Origin: Fibrobacterota bacterium
GTDB taxonomy: Bacteria > Fibrobacterota > Fibrobacteria > UBA11236
Assembly: GCA_023249635.1 (NCBI GenBank)
Contig: JAHFCH010000041.1
Coordinates: 1-37,523 of the forward strand
Length of the DNA: 37,523 nt
Direction: 5' to 3'
Within the stretch, counting starts at the first letter, position 1, and each line of letters opens with the position of its first letter. Below, one piece after another: positions 1-8,944 of the stretch. The translations under genes and the position numbers were made by a program. The notes under the pieces were generated by a model. The model was not told where the DNA came from. It ran no database searches and saw only the letters and a program-made list of their open reading frames with translations.

Positions 1-215
1 GGGATGGGGGTGGGGCCGTTCTTGCAATTAAGCGCCTTGGCCAGGATACGCGCCGAAGTGGTCTTGCCCACGCCGCGCGTGCCCGTAAACAGGTAGGCAT
101 GGGAAATGCGCTTGCCTTCGATGGCGTTGCGGATGGTCTGGGCGATATGATCCTGCCCGACCATGTCCTCGAAATTCCTGGGGCGCCACTTGCGCGCCAT
201 CGCCAGATAAGCCAT
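1..215 (-). CDS. dnaX: DNA polymerase III subunit gamma/tau, N-terminal fragment
   Basis: Only the first 71 codons are inside the window; the gene runs off the left edge. The reading begins [15 protein letters not shown], and the conserved family start is the MARKWRP stretch, so translation may begin at 215 or at the internal ATG at 200. Next comes the family signature [14 protein letters not shown], then the Walker A P-loop [13 protein letters not shown] and ALNCKNGP, which opens the zinc-binding module. DnaX is the AAA+ ATPase of the clamp loader, placing the sliding clamp on primed DNA and tethering the polymerase cores. It follows the receiver/ATPase fusion gene on the same strand with a 36-nt gap. 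Identification is firm; whether the gene encodes tau only, or also a frameshifted gamma form, cannot be seen here. Confidence 0.93.
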   Translation of the reverse strand, partial: MAYLAMARKWRPRNFEDMVGQDHIAQTIRNAIEGKRISHAYLFTGTRGVGKTTSARILAKALNCKNGPTPI

Positions 216-251
216 TAGATCAGTTCCGCCATTAAATCAATTCCGCCATGG

Positions 252-1160
252 CTAGGTCCTCCGGCCGCGGTAGGGCACGTCCAGATTCACCACCAGGGTC
301 ACCTCGTTGCCGGTCTCGTTGTAGATCATCTCGTCGAAAGCGTAGCGCGCCATCATGATCCCGCGGCCGTTGCGGTTGAGGATGTTCTCCTTGTCCTTGG
401 GGTCCGGCAGGGAACGCCAATCGAAGCCGCCGCCCTGATCGGCCACGAAATACTCGATACGACGCAAGCTGGGGAACACGCGGGAACGGATGGTCACCAC
501 GCGGTCCTTGAAGGGTTCCTTGTGCGAGCGCTCGATGGCGAGGGGATAGAAGCGCGAGGCCTTGAGGGCGTCGCTCTTCTCTTCGAAAGTGATGCCCAGG
601 TTGCCGTGCTCGATGGCGTTGTTGATGATTTCCGATAGCCCGAGGATGATATGGTACCGGTTCTTCTCGTTGATGGGAAGGGTCCCGTCCACCAGATTCT
701 TGGCCACCTGCATCACCAAGGAGAAATCGTTCGGCATGATGAGGATGCGCTCCTCGTATTTCATGGCGAAGGGATTGTAGGTCTCCGTGTTGTTGGCGAT
801 GATCTTGCTCAGGTTGTAGGAGAGATCGCCGACCTGCAAGGGCAGGGGCAGGCACGCGTAGGTTCCGGCTTGCAGCAATTCCACCATCTTCGCCTGATGC
901 TCTTCGTCCACGATGGCGATCAGGGGCAGGTCGGGGTAATCCTGCTTGCATTTCCGCACGAAAGGGAGGGCGTCGCCATCCAGCAGGGAAAGGTTGAAGG
1001 TGAACGCGAAGGTGCGGCCCTTGCCGATGAGCCGCAAGGCGTCCTCGAGGTTATACGCAGTCTGCATGGCCAGGTCATGATCCAGCACGATGGATTGGAC
1101 CATCTCCTGGATTCCGTCATCGGATTCCAGCAGCAGAAGCGACTTCGATTCCGAAGTCAC
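252..1160 (-). CDS. Pseudo-receiver fused to an RsbW-like (GHKL) ATPase domain
   Basis: The protein has 302 residues. Residues 1-120 have the length and hydrophobic pattern of a CheY-type receiver, but the key positions are altered. The acidic pair reads ES (LLLLESDDG), the phospho-acceptor aspartate aligns with N56, and the conserved lysine aligns with L106. Residues 140-300 resemble the anti-sigma factor/serine kinase ATPase family: N-box EIINNAIEHGN at 177-187, G1 box DQGGGFDW, G2-like NGRGIMMARYAFDE. The start is GTG at 1160, preceded by GGAGGG about 8 nt upstream; no ATG is better placed. In the family such proteins bind an anti-sigma antagonist or a sigma factor in partner-switching pathways, so this is probably a cytoplasmic regulator. 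No partner gene lies beside it. It is followed closely by dnaX. Confidence 0.8.
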   Translation of the reverse strand: MTSESKSLLLLESDDGIQEMVQSIVLDHDLAMQTAYNLEDALRLIGKGRTFAFTFNLSLLDGDALPFVRKCKQDYPDLPLIAIVDEEHQAKMVELLQAGTYACLPLPLQVGDLSYNLSKIIANNTETYNPFAMKYEERILIMPNDFSLVMQVAKNLVDGTLPINEKNRYHIILGLSEIINNAIEHGNLGITFEEKSDALKASRFYPLAIERSHKEPFKDRVVTIRSRVFPSLRRIEYFVADQGGGFDWRSLPDPKDKENILNRNGRGIMMARYAFDEMIYNETGNEVTLVVNLDVPYRGRRT

Positions 1161-1395
1161 TGCCTTAACCCTCCACTGCGTTCAACGGTGGCCAATTTCC
1201 ACGCTCCTCGACCCCAAGCGGGGACGTGTACGAAACAGGACTCCGTGGCCCTTCCCGGCCCCGGTAAAAACACGATAGGTGCTTAAATCTAGTCTAGAAA
1301 ACCGGCCCGGACTACCGGCCGACGCGTCCATGCAGGGAATTCCGGCATCTTGCCGCAGGCCCCGCACGGCCCGTCCCAGCGGGGTTTCCGGCCCC
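1161..1395. other. Intergenic gap between hslO and the receiver/ATPase gene
   Basis: This 235-nt gap lies between two minus-strand genes. On the minus strand it contains the string CTAGATT (TAGATT at 1286-1291), also seen before two other genes in the window, which could be a -10 element about 130 nt upstream of the GTG start. No matching -35 is visible. GC-rich partial inverted repeats occur just after the hslO stop, without a clear U-tract. No open reading frame with family resemblance was recognised. Confidence 0.3.
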
Positions 1396-2313
1396 TCAGG
1401 ATCCGGGCGCGTCCCCGTCCGGTTCTTCCGGTTCCGGCGAGGCGTCCATTTTCTCCAGCAGATCGCGCACCTGGTCGGGCGTGGCCTGGTACCGTTTGCG
1501 GCAATAGTCGCAATGCAGTTCCATGGTCTCTTGCCGCAAGGCCACGTCTTCCAATTCCTCGCGTGGAAGGCCGGACAGCGCCTTCATCACCCCCGTAGAC
1601 GAACAAGGGCAAAAGGGTTGCACGGGCAGTTCCCGGTGGACCGTATACCGGAAGGGTCCGGCCAAATCGGCGAGCAGCTCGCCCAGGTCCAGGCCCTCGC
1701 CGGGCCGATGATAATTGGAGATGGGCGGCAAGGACTGGACTACCTGTTCCATGATGGCCAGGGTCTTTTCATCCGCTTTGGGGAAAGCTTCCACCAGATA
1801 ACCGCCGCAGAAATCCAGGGCCGTGCCGTCCGCATTGGCTTGGGCCTTGATGCCCACCGCCGATTTGGTCTGTTCGCTCTGCAGCAGGTAATACGAGGTG
1901 TTGGGCCCCGCATATTCCGAAGGCATCTCCACGATGCTTTCCGAAATGGGGGAACCGCGTTCGTTCAGCTTGCGCACCGTCATGGTCTGGGGGGCCAGCA
2001 GCGGCTCGAAATCCCCGGTGCGTTTCAGGTCCGCGGCCGGAATCATGCCCCGCAGCAAACCCATCGGTGTCGCGTCCGCCGTGGCCAGCGAGAAGTCCCC
2101 GGAAAACTGGAATTTCACCTGCACGGTGCCGTTGGTCTTTAGTCCCGAAGCCAGCAAAAGGGAAGAGACGAGGGTTTCACCCAATAGGACGCGCGCATAG
2201 CCATGCGCTGCGTGGAAGCCGCCCACGGCATTGGCCGCCGCGGTAGCGTCGACCAGTACGAATCGCAATTCGGCGACCTCGCCGGTCGCCCTGATTATCT
2301 TGTCCGTCATCAT
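1396..2313 (-). CDS. hslO: Redox-regulated chaperone Hsp33
   Basis: Hsp33 is a cytoplasmic holdase chaperone switched on by oxidation. The match rests on the N-terminal TDKIIRATGEVAELRFVLVD region, the central GGYLVEAFP block, and the C-terminal zinc-binding cysteines as CPC followed about 30 residues later by CDYC, the family's CxC...CxxC switch. A short acidic tail follows. The open frame extends upstream to an ATG at 2361 and a TTG at 2367, but homology begins at the MM pair (2313/2310). A promoter-like TTTTCA, 18 nt, TAAAAT also lies inside the longer version, so the shorter start was chosen; 2310 is equally possible. It is divergent from the DJ-1-like gene, with about 57 nt between starts. 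Confidence 0.93.
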   Translation of the reverse strand: MMTDKIIRATGEVAELRFVLVDATAAANAVGGFHAAHGYARVLLGETLVSSLLLASGLKTNGTVQVKFQFSGDFSLATADATPMGLLRGMIPAADLKRTGDFEPLLAPQTMTVRKLNERGSPISESIVEMPSEYAGPNTSYYLLQSEQTKSAVGIKAQANADGTALDFCGGYLVEAFPKADEKTLAIMEQVVQSLPPISNYHRPGEGLDLGELLADLAGPFRYTVHRELPVQPFCPCSSTGVMKALSGLPREELEDVALRQETMELHCDYCRKRYQATPDQVRDLLEKMDASPEPEEPDGDAPGS

Positions 2314-2370
2314 CACCTGGCCGGCCTTTTCGGGCGCCGCCGTATTTATTTTAGGGTACATGGACAAAAT

Positions 2371-2922
2371 ATGAAAAGGGCTTTGTTAATCCTATCCGAA
2401 GGATTCGAGGAATTGGAGGCCGTAGCCCCCCTGGACCTGCTGCGGCGGGCCGGGGTGGAAACCGTGGCGGCCTCGACTGGGACGGACCTTACCGTGGCCG
2501 GCGGCCGCGGGATGCGCCTACAGGCCGATCGCATGCTGGACGATTGCCTGGCGGAAACTTTCGATATCCTCATCCTTCCCGGAGGGCCCGGTACCGACCA
2601 GCTGCGTCAGGATACCCGCGTGCTCGACCTGGTCCGGCGTTACTACGCCGCGGGCACGCCTATCGCTGCCATCTGCGCGGCCCCGGTCCTCCTGGCCGAT
2701 GCCGGGGTGGCCGCCGGCCACGTCATCACTTCCTTCCCCGCGCGCGAAGGGGAATTGCGACCGCAGGTGAAAAGCTATCTGCAGGATCGCGTCGTCGTGG
2801 ACGGCAAGGTGATCACCTCCCGGGGCGCGGGCACCGCGGAGGAATTCGCCTTGGCGCTGATCGCCTACCTGCTGGGTTCCGCCGCCGCCGAAACCGTGCG
2901 CGCCCAGATCGTCGCGCGTTGA
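2371..2922 (+). CDS. DJ-1/PfpI family protein, YajL/ThiJ-like
   Basis: The protein has 183 residues and spans the whole DJ-1/PfpI fold: MKRALLIL (first strand), GFEELEAVAPLDLLRRAG with the conserved glutamate E16, DILILPGGPGTDQL, the nucleophile elbow AICAAPVLLADAG with C102, then VITSFP and VVVDGKVITSRGAGTAEEF. These E and C residues match the DJ-1 active site. The DJ-1 histidine position is F122, as in YajL-type members, which lack it. Such proteins are linked to oxidative or glyoxal stress protection, but the substrate is debated. The start is the ATG at 2371; the longer frame from 2203 overlaps hslO and lacks homology. The stop codon shares a base with the next start (TGATG), so it is translationally coupled to the permease. 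The divergent Hsp33 gene fits a stress context. Confidence 0.88.
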   Translation: MKRALLILSEGFEELEAVAPLDLLRRAGVETVAASTGTDLTVAGGRGMRLQADRMLDDCLAETFDILILPGGPGTDQLRQDTRVLDLVRRYYAAGTPIAAICAAPVLLADAGVAAGHVITSFPAREGELRPQVKSYLQDRVVVDGKVITSRGAGTAEEFALALIAYLLGSAAAETVRAQIVAR

Positions 2923-3662
2923 TGCACGCCTCCGTCCCCGCCTGGGTTTATCCCTACCTGGGCGCCTTCCTCATCGGCCTTTCCAAAGCCGGCTTCGCCA
3001 CCGGGCTGGGCATGCTCACCACGCCCCTGCTCGCCACCGCCGTTCCCGCGCGCCAGGCCATCGGCATCGTTCTGCCCTTGCTCTGCTTCGCCGATCTGCT
3101 CACCCTCTCCGCGTTCTGGAAAAAATGGAAACTGGATTTGATCCGCATTCCCTTCTGGGGAGCCTTGGGTGGGGTGGCCCTGGGGATGGCCTTCGTCAGC
3201 CATATCTCCGAACATCTGCTGCGCGTTTCCATCGGCGCCACCGCACTGGTGCTTACCTGCCTGCTCATCATCCGGAACATCTGGTATCCCCAGCGCGCTT
3301 GGCATCCTACCCTGGCCGCAGCCCTGCTCACCGGAGTCGCCGCGGGATTTTCCTCCACCATCTCGCACGGGGCCGGGCCCATCATGGCCATCTACCTGTT
3401 GGCCCAGAAAACCGACAAGACCGCCTTCGTGGCCAGCAACGCGATATTTTTCACGGTTCTCAACCTGGTGAAGGTGCCGCCCTACGCGCTTTCGGGACTG
3501 ATCACCCCGGCCACGCTCCTTCAGGATCTGCGCTATTTAGCCTGTATTCCCGTCGGGGTCGCCGTGGGCTGGCTCGCTAACCGAATTCTGCCTCAAAAAG
3601 CTTTCGATTGGCTCGTTTACGGCCTTTTGATGGTCACGGGCATTCAGCTCCTGCTCGCTTAA
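2922..3662 (+). CDS. TauE/SafE family membrane permease
   Basis: The protein has 246 residues and is mostly hydrophobic, with about seven to eight helices. It begins MHASVPAWVYPYLGAFLIGLSKAGFATG, the typical first helix of the TauE/SafE (DUF81) family, with the family-style motif GLSKAGFATGLG and a second half-repeat GVAAGFSSTISHGAGP. The two half-repeats (around residues 12-30 and 138-160) reflect the family's inverted duplication. Members export or import sulfite, sulfoacetate and other organosulfur anions; the substrate here cannot be told. The start overlaps the DJ-1-like stop by one base. A much longer in-frame extension back to 2544 lies over the DJ-1 gene and was rejected. Confidence 0.9.
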   Translation: MHASVPAWVYPYLGAFLIGLSKAGFATGLGMLTTPLLATAVPARQAIGIVLPLLCFADLLTLSAFWKKWKLDLIRIPFWGALGGVALGMAFVSHISEHLLRVSIGATALVLTCLLIIRNIWYPQRAWHPTLAAALLTGVAAGFSSTISHGAGPIMAIYLLAQKTDKTAFVASNAIFFTVLNLVKVPPYALSGLITPATLLQDLRYLACIPVGVAVGWLANRILPQKAFDWLVYGLLMVTGIQLLLA

Positions 3663-3827
3663 ACGCGTGGCCTTCGGCTTTCATTAATAATACAATGGGG
3701 CTTGTGCCCTTCCCTGTTTCCCCGGCCCTCCCTCGTTGGGTCCTGCGGGGATTGGAAGGTGGTGGCCCGGGCCTGGACCGGCGGCTGATGCCGTCGGTGT
3801 GAATACCGGGAGAAAGGTTCCTCCGGG

Positions 3828-5954
3828 ATGGATCTCTGGCTGGCGCTCGCCGTCATCAGCCTGGGCGTCAACGGCGTTTTTGCCTGGCGCTGGCGCGCGC
3901 GCGCGCGTCACCTATCGCAGTTGCGCCGCGAGGCCACGGTGCGGGGCGACCAGCAGCGTAGCACCGCCGAAGCCCTGCGTCAGACCCGCGCCGAACTGGA
4001 AGGCCTCAAGCAGGAAGCCAAGCTCGAATTGCAGCGTAGCGAAATGCGCTATCGCGCCCTCGCCGAAAGCAGCCCGGTGGGCATTTGGCATATCCGCATC
4101 GACGGACGCACCATCTACCTCAATCCCGCCATGAGCGACCACCTGGAACTCGAAGGGCCCGGCGATCTCATGGCTTCGGAGCAAACCTTCCACAATTTCT
4201 TCACTCCCGAAAGCGTGGAAGCCATCAGCCGCGAGTCCGGCCGGCGCATGGTGGGGACCCGCTCGCATTACGAAGTCGAAGTCATCGGGCGCTACGGCCG
4301 GCGCACCCGCATGATCGTCTACGGCGCGCCCATCCTCTCCGTAGAGGGCAAGCTCGAAAGCATCATGGGCACCTTCGTGGACATCACCGAGCGCAAACGC
4401 GAAGAAGAAGCCTTGCGCCGCTCCGAAGAGCGCCTGCGCGTGGCGGCCGATTGCGGCAATGATCTCATCTACGAATGGGACATGCTCTCCGGCGTACTGG
4501 AATGGTTCGGACCCATCGACGATCGCCTGGGTTACCCTTCCGGATTCATCCGCCGCACCCTGGAAGGTTGGGAAGGGCTGCTGCATCCCGAAGACAAGCA
4601 AGCCGTCATCGAAGCCATCGAAGTGCACCAGCGCACCCGCCAGCCCTTCCTCTCGGAATACCGCGTCCGCTGCAAGGACGGCTCCTGGCGGGTATGGCGC
4701 GATCGCGGCACGGCCATGTGGGACCATAACGGAGTCCCGCTCAAATGGATCGGCGCGGTTACCGACATCACCGAAGCGCGCCGTTCCGAAGACGCCCTGC
4801 GCGCCAAGGAAGAGCAATTACGGCAATCGCAGAAGCTGGAAGCGGTGGGCCGCCTGGCCGGGGGCATCGCCCACGATTTCAACAACCTGCTGGCCGCCAT
4901 CATGGGCTATTGCGAGTTGATGCTGTTGCGCCTGGAGCCCGATCATCCCGTGCGCCGCGAAGTGGGGGAAATCCTTAACGGCAGCGACCGCGCCGCGGGC
5001 CTCATCCGCCAGTTGCTGGCGTTCAGCCGCCAGGAAATCCCCCAGCCCAAGGTCATCCATCCCAACTTCGTCATCACCTCGATGGAACGGATGCTGCGCC
5101 ACCTGTTGGAAGAGAATATCGAGCTCTCCTTGAGCATGGACGAAGATGCGGGATGCGTGCGCATGGATCCGGTGCAGATGGAGCAGGTGCTCATGAACCT
5201 GGTGGTCAACGCGCGCGATGCCATGCCCGCGGGCGGTAGCCTGGTCATATCCACCGGCAACGTAGGGCTCACCGGCGAAATCCCCGGGGCTTACGGCAAG
5301 GTGCATGCCGGCCCCCATCTGCGCATCACCGTGGCCGATTCGGGCCGCGGCATCGGTATCGATACCCTGCCGCATATCTTCGATCCCTTCTTCACCACCA
5401 AGGACAAGGGCAAGGGATCAGGCCTGGGATTATCCACCGTCTACGGCATCATCACCCAGAACCTGGGCTGCGTGCTGGTGGAAACCGAAGTCGACAAGGG
5501 CAGCGTGTTCTCGGTCTACCTGCCCATTACCGAAGAGGAACCCGAAGAGGAGATCGAAGTCAAGAAGGCCATGCGCGCCTCCTCCTTCGTGCCCAAAACC
5601 GTACTCGTGGTCGAGGACGACGACGAGGTGCGCGGCATCGTGCGCGAGCTGTTGGGCCAGCAGGGCTTCATGGTCCTCGAAGCCCGCCAAGGCAAGGAAG
5701 CCCTGAGCCTGGCGGAAAAATATCCCCAGCCCGTGCACTTGCTCCTCACCGACGTAGTGATGCCCGGCATGGGCGGCAAGGAATTGGCCGACGCCATGGG
5801 CAAGATCATGCCCACCCTGCGCGTCCTCTTCATGTCCGGCTACACCCAGGACGCGGCCTTCCGCCAGGACGTGGCCGATGGGGGACGGGCCTTCATCCAG
5901 AAGCCCTTCTCCATGACGGCGCTGGTGGGGAAGATCCGAGAAGTGCTGGTTTAG
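3828..5954 (+). CDS. PAS-PAS hybrid sensor histidine kinase with C-terminal receiver
   Basis: The 708-residue protein has one N-terminal membrane helix (about residues 3-20), a coiled coil (28-72), PAS 1 (73-190, ending TFVDITERK), PAS 2 (199-318, ending AVTDITEAR) and a short coiled coil. The kinase core follows: H-box [11 protein letters not shown] with phospho-acceptor H349, N-box NLVVNARDA with N461, G1 box DSGRGIG (504-510), F-box IFDPFFTTK and G2 GSGLGLS. The C-terminal receiver (590-708) has acidic residues in VVEDDDE, phospho-acceptor D642 in LLLTDVVMP, and K692. It belongs to the HDFNNLL hybrid-kinase class. The lone helix and intracellular PAS domains suggest a cytoplasmic or membrane-proximal signal. 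GGGAGAAAGG lies upstream of the ATG. No cognate regulator is adjacent; the 165-nt gap before it holds a weak TACAAT (3691-3696). Confidence 0.94.
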   Translation: MDLWLALAVISLGVNGVFAWRWRARARHLSQLRREATVRGDQQRSTAEALRQTRAELEGLKQEAKLELQRSEMRYRALAESSPVGIWHIRIDGRTIYLNPAMSDHLELEGPGDLMASEQTFHNFFTPESVEAISRESGRRMVGTRSHYEVEVIGRYGRRTRMIVYGAPILSVEGKLESIMGTFVDITERKREEEALRRSEERLRVAADCGNDLIYEWDMLSGVLEWFGPIDDRLGYPSGFIRRTLEGWEGLLHPEDKQAVIEAIEVHQRTRQPFLSEYRVRCKDGSWRVWRDRGTAMWDHNGVPLKWIGAVTDITEARRSEDALRAKEEQLRQSQKLEAVGRLAGGIAHDFNNLLAAIMGYCELMLLRLEPDHPVRREVGEILNGSDRAAGLIRQLLAFSRQEIPQPKVIHPNFVITSMERMLRHLLEENIELSLSMDEDAGCVRMDPVQMEQVLMNLVVNARDAMPAGGSLVISTGNVGLTGEIPGAYGKVHAGPHLRITVADSGRGIGIDTLPHIFDPFFTTKDKGKGSGLGLSTVYGIITQNLGCVLVETEVDKGSVFSVYLPITEEEPEEEIEVKKAMRASSFVPKTVLVVEDDDEVRGIVRELLGQQGFMVLEARQGKEALSLAEKYPQPVHLLLTDVVMPGMGGKELADAMGKIMPTLRVLFMSGYTQDAAFRQDVADGGRAFIQKPFSMTALVGKIREVLV

Positions 5955-5965
5955 CGGCTATTAAA

Positions 5966-6775
5966 TCAAGGGGTTTCGCAGGCCGGCGGGGGTCCGTAAT
6001 CCACCGGCTTCGTGATCGTCGGGTTGTCCCCGCATACCGCGCATCCCGGATCACGCTTCCCCTTGATCTCCCGGAAGCGCATCGCCAGCGCATCGAAAAT
6101 CATCAACCGATCCGTCAGCAAATCGCCTTTGCCCAGTAATGCCTTCAGCGCCTCGGTAGCCTGCAAGGTACCCAGCACGCCCGCGATGGCGCCCAGCACT
6201 CCGGCCTCGGCGCAACTGGGCACGGCCGCCGCGGGAGGCGGTTCCTTGAACAGGCAGCGGTAGCAGCGGCTCTTGCCGGGAACCACCGTCATGATCTGCC
6301 CTTCGAAGCGCAGGATGCCCGCATGGGAAAACGGTTTTCCCGCGATTACGCACGCGTCATTGATCAGGAACTTGGCCGGGAAATTGTCCGTCCCGTCCAG
6401 CACGAAATCGTACTGCGAGATTATCCCCACGGCATTGTCCGCCGTCAGGTAACCGGGATGTTCCACCACCTTCACGTCGGGATTGAGCTTGGCGATTTTC
6501 TCCCGCGCCGATTCCAGCTTGGGCCGGCCCACGTCCTCGGTGAAATGGATTATTTGGCGTTGCAGGTTGGACTCGTCCACCACGTCGCCCTCGGCGATGC
6601 CGATGGTGCCTACCCCGGCCGCGGCCAGGTAGTACAGGGCAGGGGAGCCCAGCCCGCCCGCGCCCACGCATAGGACCTTGGATGCCAGCAGCTTTTGCTG
6701 ACCCTTGAAGCCCACTTCGCGCAGGCTCAGATGGCGCCCGTAGCGCCGCATTTGGGTATCGCTGAAAATGGCCAC
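5966..6775 (-). CDS. moeB: MoeB/ThiF-family sulfur-carrier adenylyltransferase
   Basis: The 269-residue E1-like enzyme adenylates the C-terminal glycine of a ubiquitin-like sulfur carrier (MoaD, ThiS or CysO type). Motifs seen are the family start FSDTQMRRYGRHLSLREVG, nucleotide-binding GAGGLGSPAL (about 38-47), DVVDESNLQRQ, DGTDNFPAKFLIND, catalytic-loop cysteine in PSCAEAGVLG, and two zinc CxxC pairs, CYRC and CAVC. No rhodanese domain is attached, unlike many MoeBR/MOCS3 proteins. It is the last gene of rrf2-cysH-cysK-moeB, starting 5 nt after cysK ends, so it probably serves cysteine or other sulfur transfer rather than molybdopterin alone. No carrier protein gene is seen in the window. 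The choice between moeB, thiF and a CysO-activating role is open. Confidence 0.86.
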   Translation of the reverse strand: MAIFSDTQMRRYGRHLSLREVGFKGQQKLLASKVLCVGAGGLGSPALYYLAAAGVGTIGIAEGDVVDESNLQRQIIHFTEDVGRPKLESAREKIAKLNPDVKVVEHPGYLTADNAVGIISQYDFVLDGTDNFPAKFLINDACVIAGKPFSHAGILRFEGQIMTVVPGKSRCYRCLFKEPPPAAAVPSCAEAGVLGAIAGVLGTLQATEALKALLGKGDLLTDRLMIFDALAMRFREIKGKRDPGCAVCGDNPTITKPVDYGPPPACETP

Positions 6776-6780
6776 GGCGG

Positions 6781-7704
6781 TCAGCCTCCGTAGAGCATGG
6801 TGCTCAGGTAACGCTCCCCGCTGTCGCAGGCCAAGGTCACCAGGGTCTTGCCTTTCATCTCGGGGCGCTTGCCTACCTCGAACAGGGCCTTTACGTTGGC
6901 CCCCGTCGAGATACCCGCCAGAATGCCCTCTTCGCGGGCGAGGCGGCGGGCCATGGCCAAGGCATCCTCGTCGGTCACCCTGATGATTTCGTCGAAAGCC
7001 TTGGGGTTAAGCACCTTGGGCACGAACCCGGACCCGATGCCCTGGATATCATGCCGCGAAGGCTTGCCGCCGCTCAGCACCGGCGAAGCCGCCGGCTCGA
7101 CGGCCACCATATGGATGGAAGGCTTACGCGCCTTGAGCACTTCGCCCACGCCCGTAATGGTACCGCCCGTGCCTACGCCCACTACCACCACATCCACCTT
7201 GCCCTCGGTATCCTTCCAGATCTCCTCGGCGGTAAAGCGGCGGTGCGCATCCGGATTAGCGGGATTCTCGAACTGGCCCGGCATGAAACAATCCTTGCGC
7301 GAGCGCACCAATTCCTTGGCCTTCTCGATGGCCCCGGCCATGCCTTGGTGGGCCGGCGTCAGCACCAGCTCGGCCCCATAGGCCTGCAGCAGGTTGCGCC
7401 GTTCCGCACTCATCGATTCCGGCATCACCAGCAGCGCTTTGTAGCCCCGCACGGCCGCGATCCAGGCCAACGCGATACCGGTATTGCCGCTGGTGGGCTC
7501 CACGATGGTCATGCCCGGCTTGAGCTTGCCCGCCTTCTCGCCCTCTTGCAGCATATGCAGGGCGATGCGATCCTTGACCGATCCGCCGGGGTTGCGGTTA
7601 TCGAACTTGGCCAGGAACAGGGCATCGTGATGCGGTACGACCTTGTTGAGGCGCACCAACGGGGTGCTGCCGATAAGTTCGGTGAGGTCGCTATGGTATT
7701 TCAT
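6781..7704 (-). CDS. cysK: Cysteine synthase, O-acetylserine sulfhydrylase family
   Basis: This PLP enzyme joins O-acetylserine (or a related activated serine) with sulfide to make cysteine. The 307-residue protein has [14 protein letters not shown]-like N-terminal sequence ([15 protein letters not shown]), the PLP lysine K44 in NPGGSVKDR, the substrate loop [12 protein letters not shown], the phosphate-binding [10 protein letters not shown] and the C-terminal DSGERYLST. Length and motifs fit CysK/CysM; the two cannot be separated confidently by eye, and CysM or an O-phosphoserine-using form are alternatives. It begins 1 nt after the cysH stop, so translation is probably coupled. The operon therefore supplies sulfide through CysH and fixes it through this enzyme, with MoeB downstream suggesting use of a protein-bound sulfur donor as another possibility. 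Confidence 0.92.
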   Translation of the reverse strand: MKYHSDLTELIGSTPLVRLNKVVPHHDALFLAKFDNRNPGGSVKDRIALHMLQEGEKAGKLKPGMTIVEPTSGNTGIALAWIAAVRGYKALLVMPESMSAERRNLLQAYGAELVLTPAHQGMAGAIEKAKELVRSRKDCFMPGQFENPANPDAHRRFTAEEIWKDTEGKVDVVVVGVGTGGTITGVGEVLKARKPSIHMVAVEPAASPVLSGGKPSRHDIQGIGSGFVPKVLNPKAFDEIIRVTDEDALAMARRLAREEGILAGISTGANVKALFEVGKRPEMKGKTLVTLACDSGERYLSTMLYGG

Positions 7705-7705
7705 G

Positions 7706-8491
7706 CTACGGCTCGTAATCCAGATGCAGGCCGCACTCCGTCTTCGCCTCGCCCACCCATCTTCCCGATCTGGGGTCGTTGGGATCGAGCGGCTTGCTGG
7801 TGCAGGTCACCGGGCTGCACCCGATGCTGGAATATCCCTGGGCCGCCAGGGGATGTTCAGGCACTTCCCATAAGCGCAGGTACATCTCTACGTCGTCCGC
7901 GGGCCAATCCGCGAACGGGCAAATCTTCAGCTTGCCCTTCTGCACGTGCACGAAAGGCGTATGCGAACGCGAATCGCTCTGATCGCGGCGCAGCCCCGTC
8001 AGGAATGCGCGCACATCGCTGCGCCCCAGAAAGGCGGCCTGAACGCCCACCTTGTTGATGGCGCAGCAGGCGGTGGTATCCGAAATCACCAGGTGCCCAT
8101 CCTTGGCGGCGGCATAACGCCGGTTGTCCGGCTCAAAGGAGCGCGACTCGCGCAGGTCGAGTTTGTAGGCCGAGGTGAGCGTGTCGCGGTAGGCCAGGGT
8201 TTCCGTAAAATGGAAAGAAGTATCGATGAAGAATACCCGCAGGTCCAACGAGAGACGGGAAATGTGGTGCAGCAACAGTCCCGCGTCCCGGCCGAAGGAG
8301 GTGGTTGCGATCAGTTCCTTGCCGAACATGGCGAAGGATTTGCGCAGGCGCTCGTCCGCAGTAAGGGGCGCGAATTCACGATCCAACTCCTGCGCGAACG
8401 CGAGCAAGGTTCCCGGTGCCGCGGCGCCTTCGTCGGCAGGGGCGTCCAAGGCGCCCCTTGGTCCGGATGGTATGGTCTTATCGGCGGTCAT
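7706..8491 (-). CDS. cysH: Phosphoadenylyl-/adenylyl-sulfate reductase
   Basis: CysH reduces (P)APS to sulfite in sulfate assimilation. The 261-residue protein has the PP-loop region [13 protein letters not shown] (63-75), substrate-binding [12 protein letters not shown], an iron-sulfur cysteine pair C142-C143 (TTACCAINK), the second cysteine motif at C225 and C230, and the catalytic ECGLH near the C-terminus (252-256). Paired CC plus a second cysteine motif marks the [4Fe-4S] APS reductase class rather than the E. coli PAPS class. The second motif reads GCSPVTCT, a CX4C spacing; the family normally has CX2C (GCxPCT). The reading was checked on the bases around 7795-7840. It starts 6 nt after rrf2 and abuts cysK, so it sits inside one operon. 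Confidence 0.92.
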   Translation of the reverse strand: MTADKTIPSGPRGALDAPADEGAAAPGTLLAFAQELDREFAPLTADERLRKSFAMFGKELIATTSFGRDAGLLLHHISRLSLDLRVFFIDTSFHFTETLAYRDTLTSAYKLDLRESRSFEPDNRRYAAAKDGHLVISDTTACCAINKVGVQAAFLGRSDVRAFLTGLRRDQSDSRSHTPFVHVQKGKLKICPFADWPADDVEMYLRLWEVPEHPLAAQGYSSIGCSPVTCTSKPLDPNDPRSGRWVGEAKTECGLHLDYEP

Positions 8492-8497
8492 GCGGCC

Positions 8498-8938
8498 TCA
8501 TAGGTAGTACATGGGAACGGGTTCCAATTGTTGTTTGGCCTTTTCGGCGATCTGGGCCAGCGTCACCGATTCCAGCTTGCGGTCGACCAGTTCGCGGCCT
8601 TCCTGGAAATGCCGGTGCAGCAGCGAGGTAACTACGCCGTTACCTCCCTCGATCTCGGCGCAGGGCAGTATCTCGCCCTCGGTGGCGCGAATCACGCGCG
8701 ATAGGGTGATGTTCTCCGGCAGGTCCGCCAACTGGTAACCGCCTAGCTTCCCGCGCGCCCCGCGCACCAGCCCCACGCTCTTCATGAGAATGGCGATCTG
8801 CTCCAGGAACTTGAAAGGGATGTTGTATTCCTTGGCGATTTCGCGCAGATGAATGGGCTTGGAAGGCCACTCTTTGCTCTTGATGGCCAAGGCGGTCAGG
8901 AAGTGCAACGTATACATCGATTTCGACGTCACCTTCAT
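8498..8938 (-). CDS. Rrf2-family transcriptional regulator of the sulfur operon
   Basis: The protein has 146 residues. The winged-helix N-terminus MKVTSKSMYTLHFLTALA aligns with the usual Rrf2 start (MKLTTKGRYAL), followed by recognition region LREIAKEYNIPFKFLEQIAILMKSVGLVRGARGKLGGYQLA and RATEGEILPCAE. It has only one cysteine in the regulatory region (C93), not the three used by IscR for its cluster, so a CymR-like sensor that does not bind a cluster is more likely. CymR controls cysteine genes in Firmicutes together with cysteine synthase; here the regulator heads an operon containing cysteine synthase, so the same logic is inferred. The start is ATG at 8938; the longer frame to 9319 runs over mutL and was rejected. 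A promoter sits just upstream. Confidence 0.88.
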   Translation of the reverse strand: MKVTSKSMYTLHFLTALAIKSKEWPSKPIHLREIAKEYNIPFKFLEQIAILMKSVGLVRGARGKLGGYQLADLPENITLSRVIRATEGEILPCAEIEGGNGVVTSLLHRHFQEGRELVDRKLESVTLAQIAEKAKQQLEPVPMYYL

Positions 8939-8944
8939 TTCAGG

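Noticed and set aside
2314-2367. Longer hslO with start at 2361 or 2367
   Set aside because: The extra residues are not conserved and the start would lie upstream of the -10-like element and only 4-10 nt from the divergent gene; it remains possible.
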